Positions 61,241-64,000 of a DNA stretch of 64,000 nucleotides are shown here, piece after piece; position 1 is the first letter of the stretch; the number at the start of each line of letters is the position of its first letter. This DNA comes from DATKAB01 sp964542745 (lineage in GTDB: Bacteria > Eisenbacteria > RBG-16-71-46): contig CAZIVR010000003.1 in the NCBI GenBank assembly GCA_964542745.1, forward strand, positions 1 to 64,000. The letters are read 5' to 3'. A program made the position numbers and the translations under genes. The notes under the pieces are model-generated. The model saw only the letters and a list, made by a program, of their open reading frames with translations. It did not search any database and was not told the origin of the DNA.

Positions 61241-62177
61241 AGCCGGTCCGCGCCGCGCCGCGGGATTCCTGCGCGACGTGCTCGCGCGAGGCGACCGTGG
61301 CCGCCGCGAGCACCAGCGCCGCTCCCAGCCACTGGAGCGCGACGAGCCCCTCACCGAGCAGGAGCGCGGCCGAAACGGAAGCGATCACCGGTTCGGTCGT
61401 GGCGATGATCCCGGCCTCGGCGGGGCGCATGCGGCGCAGCCCGGCGTAGAACAGGCTGAAGGGGACCAGCGTCGAGAACACGCCGAGCGCGAGGAACAGC
61501 AGCCATGTCCTGCCGTCGTAGCCCGCCGCGAGAATCCGGGCCGGAGGGGTGACGACGGCCCACAGCGTCGCGGCGAGGGCGAACGTGTAGAACAGCACGG
61601 TCTCGGGCCGGTAGCGCTCGAGCCCGCGCTTGGAATAGAGCACGTAGAACGCGAACCACACCGCCGAGCTGAACGCGATGGCCCATTGCCAGGGCGCCGC
61701 GCGCGGGCCTGCGCCCGAGTTGCCGACCAGGAGCGCGGTGCCGGCGAGCGCCGCCACCACGGCGACGAGCGTGATGCGGTGGACCGGTCGGCCGCGGACG
61801 ATGTCCACCAGCACGATCAGGGTCGGGGCCACGTACTGGATCAGGATCGCGAGCCCGACCCCCAGCACCGAGATGGAGTAGTAGTAGCTGGCCTGCACGG
61901 TCGCCACCCCGAAGAGCCCGAGGATCGCGAAGTACGGCCAGTCCTCCCGGCGTACGCGCAGCGATTCCGGCCGCCGGAACGCCATCCATGCCCCGAGGAT
62001 CGCGCAGGCGATGCCGAGGCGCAGCTCCACCACGGTGAGCGCCGGCACGTGCAGGTCGCGGAACACGCTGCGCGCGAGCGTCGCCGAAGTGCCCCAGAAG
62101 AACGCCGCCCCCACCACCAGCCAGCGGCCGGCCGCGGCGCCGCCGCGCGCCGAGGTCCCGCCGGATGCCGCGGTCAC
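61239..62177 (-). CDS. EamA/DMT-family transporter
   Basis: The 312-residue protein has ten predicted helices in two repeats, each an EamA domain (GAAFFWGTSATLARSVF and the second starting WQWAIAFSSAVWFAFYVLYS). TTEPVIASVSAALLLGEGL is the conserved end of the second repeat. The GTG at 62177 overlaps the stop of the aspartic protease gene (GTGA) and decides the start. DMT carriers export or import metabolites; the substrate is unknown. Its stop touches the right copy of the sequence duplicated at the gap. Confidence 0.88.
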   Translation of the reverse strand: MTAASGGTSARGGAAAGRWLVVGAAFFWGTSATLARSVFRDLHVPALTVVELRLGIACAILGAWMAFRRPESLRVRREDWPYFAILGLFGVATVQASYYYSISVLGVGLAILIQYVAPTLIVLVDIVRGRPVHRITLVAVVAALAGTALLVGNSGAGPRAAPWQWAIAFSSAVWFAFYVLYSKRGLERYRPETVLFYTFALAATLWAVVTPPARILAAGYDGRTWLLFLALGVFSTLVPFSLFYAGLRRMRPAEAGIIATTEPVIASVSAALLLGEGLVALQWLGAALVLAAATVASREHVAQESRGAARTG

Positions 62178-63999
62178 AGGAGCCGGCGCCGGACCAGCCG
62201 GTAGTCCCGCTCGGCCGGACCGCGGCGCAGGCGCAGCAGGACCACGCTGCCCGCGGGCCCTTCCATGCGGCGCGTCAGGGCGACCACGTCGAGCCGCTCC
62301 GCGGGGGTGCCCTCGATCGAAACGAATTCGTCCCCCGCCCGGATCCCGGCGGACGCGGCCGGGGAACGGTCGGCGACCGCCGCCACGCGAAGCACTCCGT
62401 CGCGGCGCTCCACCTGCAGGCCGACGTGCGTGTACTCGTTCGGGCGCTGGTCCCTCGGCACGTCCACCGGCTCGAGCCACAGGACCCGGTGCGGGTAGTC
62501 GAGGGTGACGCGGAACCGCCGCAGGAACGAATAGCCGAGGAGCCCGTCCACGCGGCGCCCCACCGCCTGTCCCAGCGTCGTCTCGAGCGGCCCACGCATC
62601 ACCGCGACGTCCACGTCCGTGGCCTCGATCCGCGAGCCGCTCCGCCCGAGCGCGAGCGACGGCACGCGCGCGAGGTACGTCTCCTCGAGCCCGTAGAGCG
62701 TGGGCGCCGAGAGCCCGTGGAGCTCCTTCCAGGTCCGGTCGGCGCGCGCTCGGAGAAAGGCCGATTCGAACAGCACGGTCTTGGTCGCGCCGGTATCGAG
62801 GATGAGCGTCAGGGAGGACTCGGCGCGGGCCCCCGCGCTCCCGGAGAGGGCCGCGTGGATCAGGATCTTGCCGTCGCCCTCGAGCTCGAAGGGCAGCCCG
62901 ATCGCGCCGGGCGCGAGCAGGCTCCCGAGTTGATCGCGCGAGGCGCGCATCGCCATCTCGGTGGCGGCGGTCGCCGCCGCCATGTCCACCGCGCCGAGGC
63001 GGCGCGGCCGCGTCGCGACCAGCCCGTCGCGCCGCATCGGGAGCAGGGCCAGCGTATCGGTGCGGTAGTCCACCTGCACCGCGAACGAGGCGAGCGGCTG
63101 CTGGCCCAGCAGACCGAAGACCGCGCGATCGGTCGCGCTCTCGATGACACCGGTCTCGATCGCCAGGATCGGACCGACCGCGTCCTGCTGGAGGTCGCCG
63201 GCCCGGAGCCGCGGGAGCGGCCGGGGCGCGAACCCCATGATCGTGGTGTTCGAGTCGGCGAGGCCCATCGCCTGTGCCAGGCGGCGATCCAGCGCCACGT
63301 ACCCGGCGCCGGTGTCGAAGATCAGCAACCCCGTGGTATCGCGCTGGCGGAAATCACGAAGCGTCGTTTCGAGGAAGAGTGCGCCTTCGATGTTCTCGAA
63401 GGGAATCCGGAGGACATCCACGGGGAGCACGGGGTGGACTCGGACTCCCGTCGCGCGCGGAGCCCGCTCCGGAGCGCGCGCCGCGCGGATCCGACCGGAA
63501 GCCGTAAGTGTGGAAGGCCAGGGTGATGTGGCCGGGGGGGCCGGCGTGGCCGGCGCNNNNNNNNNNNNNNNNNNNNNNNNNNNNNNNNNNNNNNNNNNNN
63601 NNNNNNNNNNNNNNNNNNNNNNNNNNNNNNNNNNNNNNNNNNNNNNNNNNNNNNNNCCGTAAGTGTGGAAGGCCAGGGTGATGTGGCCGGGGGGGCCGGC
63701 GTGGCCGGCGCCACGAGCGCTGCGAACGCGGAAGGCGTGGCGGGCGTGGCTGACGCGGGGGATGTCGCCCGCGTGGTGAATGACTCCCGCGTGGCGGGCG
63801 CACCGAAGGGGAAGTGTGCGGCGGCCTTGCCCGAAGTCGTCCCGCTGGCCCGGGCGTCGGGCGCGACGGTCGGGCTCCATGCGGCGAGAACGGCCACGAG
63901 GACGATCTCGCGGAAGCGACCTCGGCGGTCGCTCGAGCGTGGCGGACGGCGCCTGCGAGAGATTGGGCGCGCGGATTCCTTCGCGAGGCCTCGCGTCAC
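62174..63999 (-). CDS. Secreted retropepsin-like aspartic protease with PDZ domain, interrupted by scaffold gap
   Basis: As assembled the gene is split by 100 N and a duplicated 55-nt end. Removing one copy and the gap (155 nt) joins the frames: the copy at 63657 and the copy at 63502 then translate identically as APATPAPPATSPWPSTLT. The joined protein starts at a GTG near 63999 with a signal peptide (IVLVAVLAAWSPTVAPDARA), an Ala/Pro/Thr-rich stretch, two aspartic protease-like domains with LIFDTGAGYVALD and LILDTGATKTVLF, and a C-terminal PDZ domain (AAVADRSPAASAGIRAGDEF). It is exported. The gene is coupled to the EamA gene by GTGA. The start could lie beyond the window. Confidence 0.8.
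   Translation of the reverse strand, partial: DARPREGIRAPNLSQAPSATLERPPRSLPRDRPRGRSRRMEPDRRARRPGQRDDFGQGRRTLPLRCARHAGVIHHAGDIPRVSHARHAFRVRSARGAGHAGPPGHITLAFHTYXXXXXXXXXXXXXXXXXXXXXXXXXXXXXXXXXXAPATPAPPATSPWPSTLTASGRIRAARAPERAPRATGVRVHPVLPVDVLRIPFENIEGALFLETTLRDFRQRDTTGLLIFDTGAGYVALDRRLAQAMGLADSNTTIMGFAPRPLPRLRAGDLQQDAVGPILAIETGVIESATDRAVFGLLGQQPLASFAVQVDYRTDTLALLPMRRDGLVATRPRRLGAVDMAAATAATEMAMRASRDQLGSLLAPGAIGLPFELEGDGKILIHAALSGSAGARAESSLTLILDTGATKTVLFESAFLRARADRTWKELHGLSAPTLYGLEETYLARVPSLALGRSGSRIEATDVDVAVMRGPLETTLGQAVGRRVDGLLGYSFLRRFRVTLDYPHRVLWLEPVDVPRDQRPNEYTHVGLQVERRDGVLRVAAVADRSPAASAGIRAGDEFVSIEGTPAERLDVVALTRRMEGPAGSVVLLRLRRGPAERDYRLVRRRLL
63502..63711. other. Scaffold gap of 100 N flanked by identical 55-nt copies, inside a gene
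   Basis: Bases 63502-63556 and 63657-63711 are identical and N fills 63557-63656. The duplicated length is again exactly 55 nt, as at the other gap. Confidence 0.88.
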
Positions 64000-64000
64000 C

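Noticed and set aside
1..64000. tRNA, rRNA, CRISPR or prophage
   Set aside because: I saw no cloverleaf-type motifs, spaced direct repeats or phage structural genes; a covariance-model scan would be needed to exclude small RNAs.

Overview
This 64 kb window is very GC-rich, compact chromosomal DNA with about 35 protein genes and no rRNA, tRNA, CRISPR array or prophage that I can see. It carries futalosine-pathway menaquinone genes, several secreted multi-domain proteins ending in a FlgD-like/type A sorting-like C-terminal domain, a CBM9-DUF5916 outer-membrane-type protein, an M13 peptidase and kelch and PQQ-type propellers. Together these suggest an uncultured Gram-negative of the FCB side of the tree, with Candidatus Eisenbacteria the best guess. 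That placement is inference. Two 100-N scaffold gaps, each flanked by an identical 55-nt sequence, show this is a draft, probably metagenomic, assembly.

Layout. 1-7.1 kb (minus): two tandem paralogous secreted glucose/sorbosone-dehydrogenase-type propeller proteins. 7.4-8.3 kb (plus): a small alpha/beta hydrolase. 8.3-14.4 kb (minus): a tightly packed apparent operon of mqnC, a GT87-like glycosyltransferase, a GtrA-like flippase, a GT39-like glycosyltransferase and a DASS anion transporter. 14.8-18.9 kb (plus): a secreted ComEC-like metallo-beta-lactamase-fold protein and another GT39-like membrane protein. 18.9-24.6 kb (minus): an M13 peptidase, two uncharacterised exported proteins, an AIM24-family protein and mqnA. 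24.7-27.5 kb: an MFS transporter and recQ, converging. 28-35.5 kb: two secreted proteins with sorting-like domains flank a SplB-like radical SAM protein, a MOT1-type molybdate transporter and mqnE. 35.6-39.5 kb (minus): a DUF5916 protein and psuG. 39.7-44.1 kb (plus): a histidine kinase, a response regulator with HDOD, and a response regulator with a degenerate HD-GYP domain. 44.1-45.9 kb (minus): a PfkB kinase and a BtpA-family protein. 46.1-51.9 kb (plus): an amidohydrolase and two secreted propeller proteins. 51.9-57.7 kb (minus): ubiA, ubiX, a transmembrane Ser/Thr kinase and ubiD with overlapping ends. 57.9-59.2 kb: a possible PilZ-like protein. 59.7-61 kb (plus): lexA and an IS200-like single-tyrosine transposase, each preceded by a similar palindromic operator. 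61.2-64 kb (minus): an EamA transporter and a secreted aspartic protease with PDZ domain, the latter broken by a scaffold gap.

How the genes work together. Menaquinone synthesis is the main shared theme: mqnA, mqnC, mqnE and the ubiA/ubiX/ubiD-type late genes lie in four places across 44 kb, while mqnB and mqnD are not seen here. A second theme is an extracellular proteome that shares one C-terminal domain. The most unusual arrangements are the kinase gene embedded in the late menaquinone operon, the lexA-transposase pair with a common operator, and the signalling set ending in a catalytically dead HD-GYP regulator.
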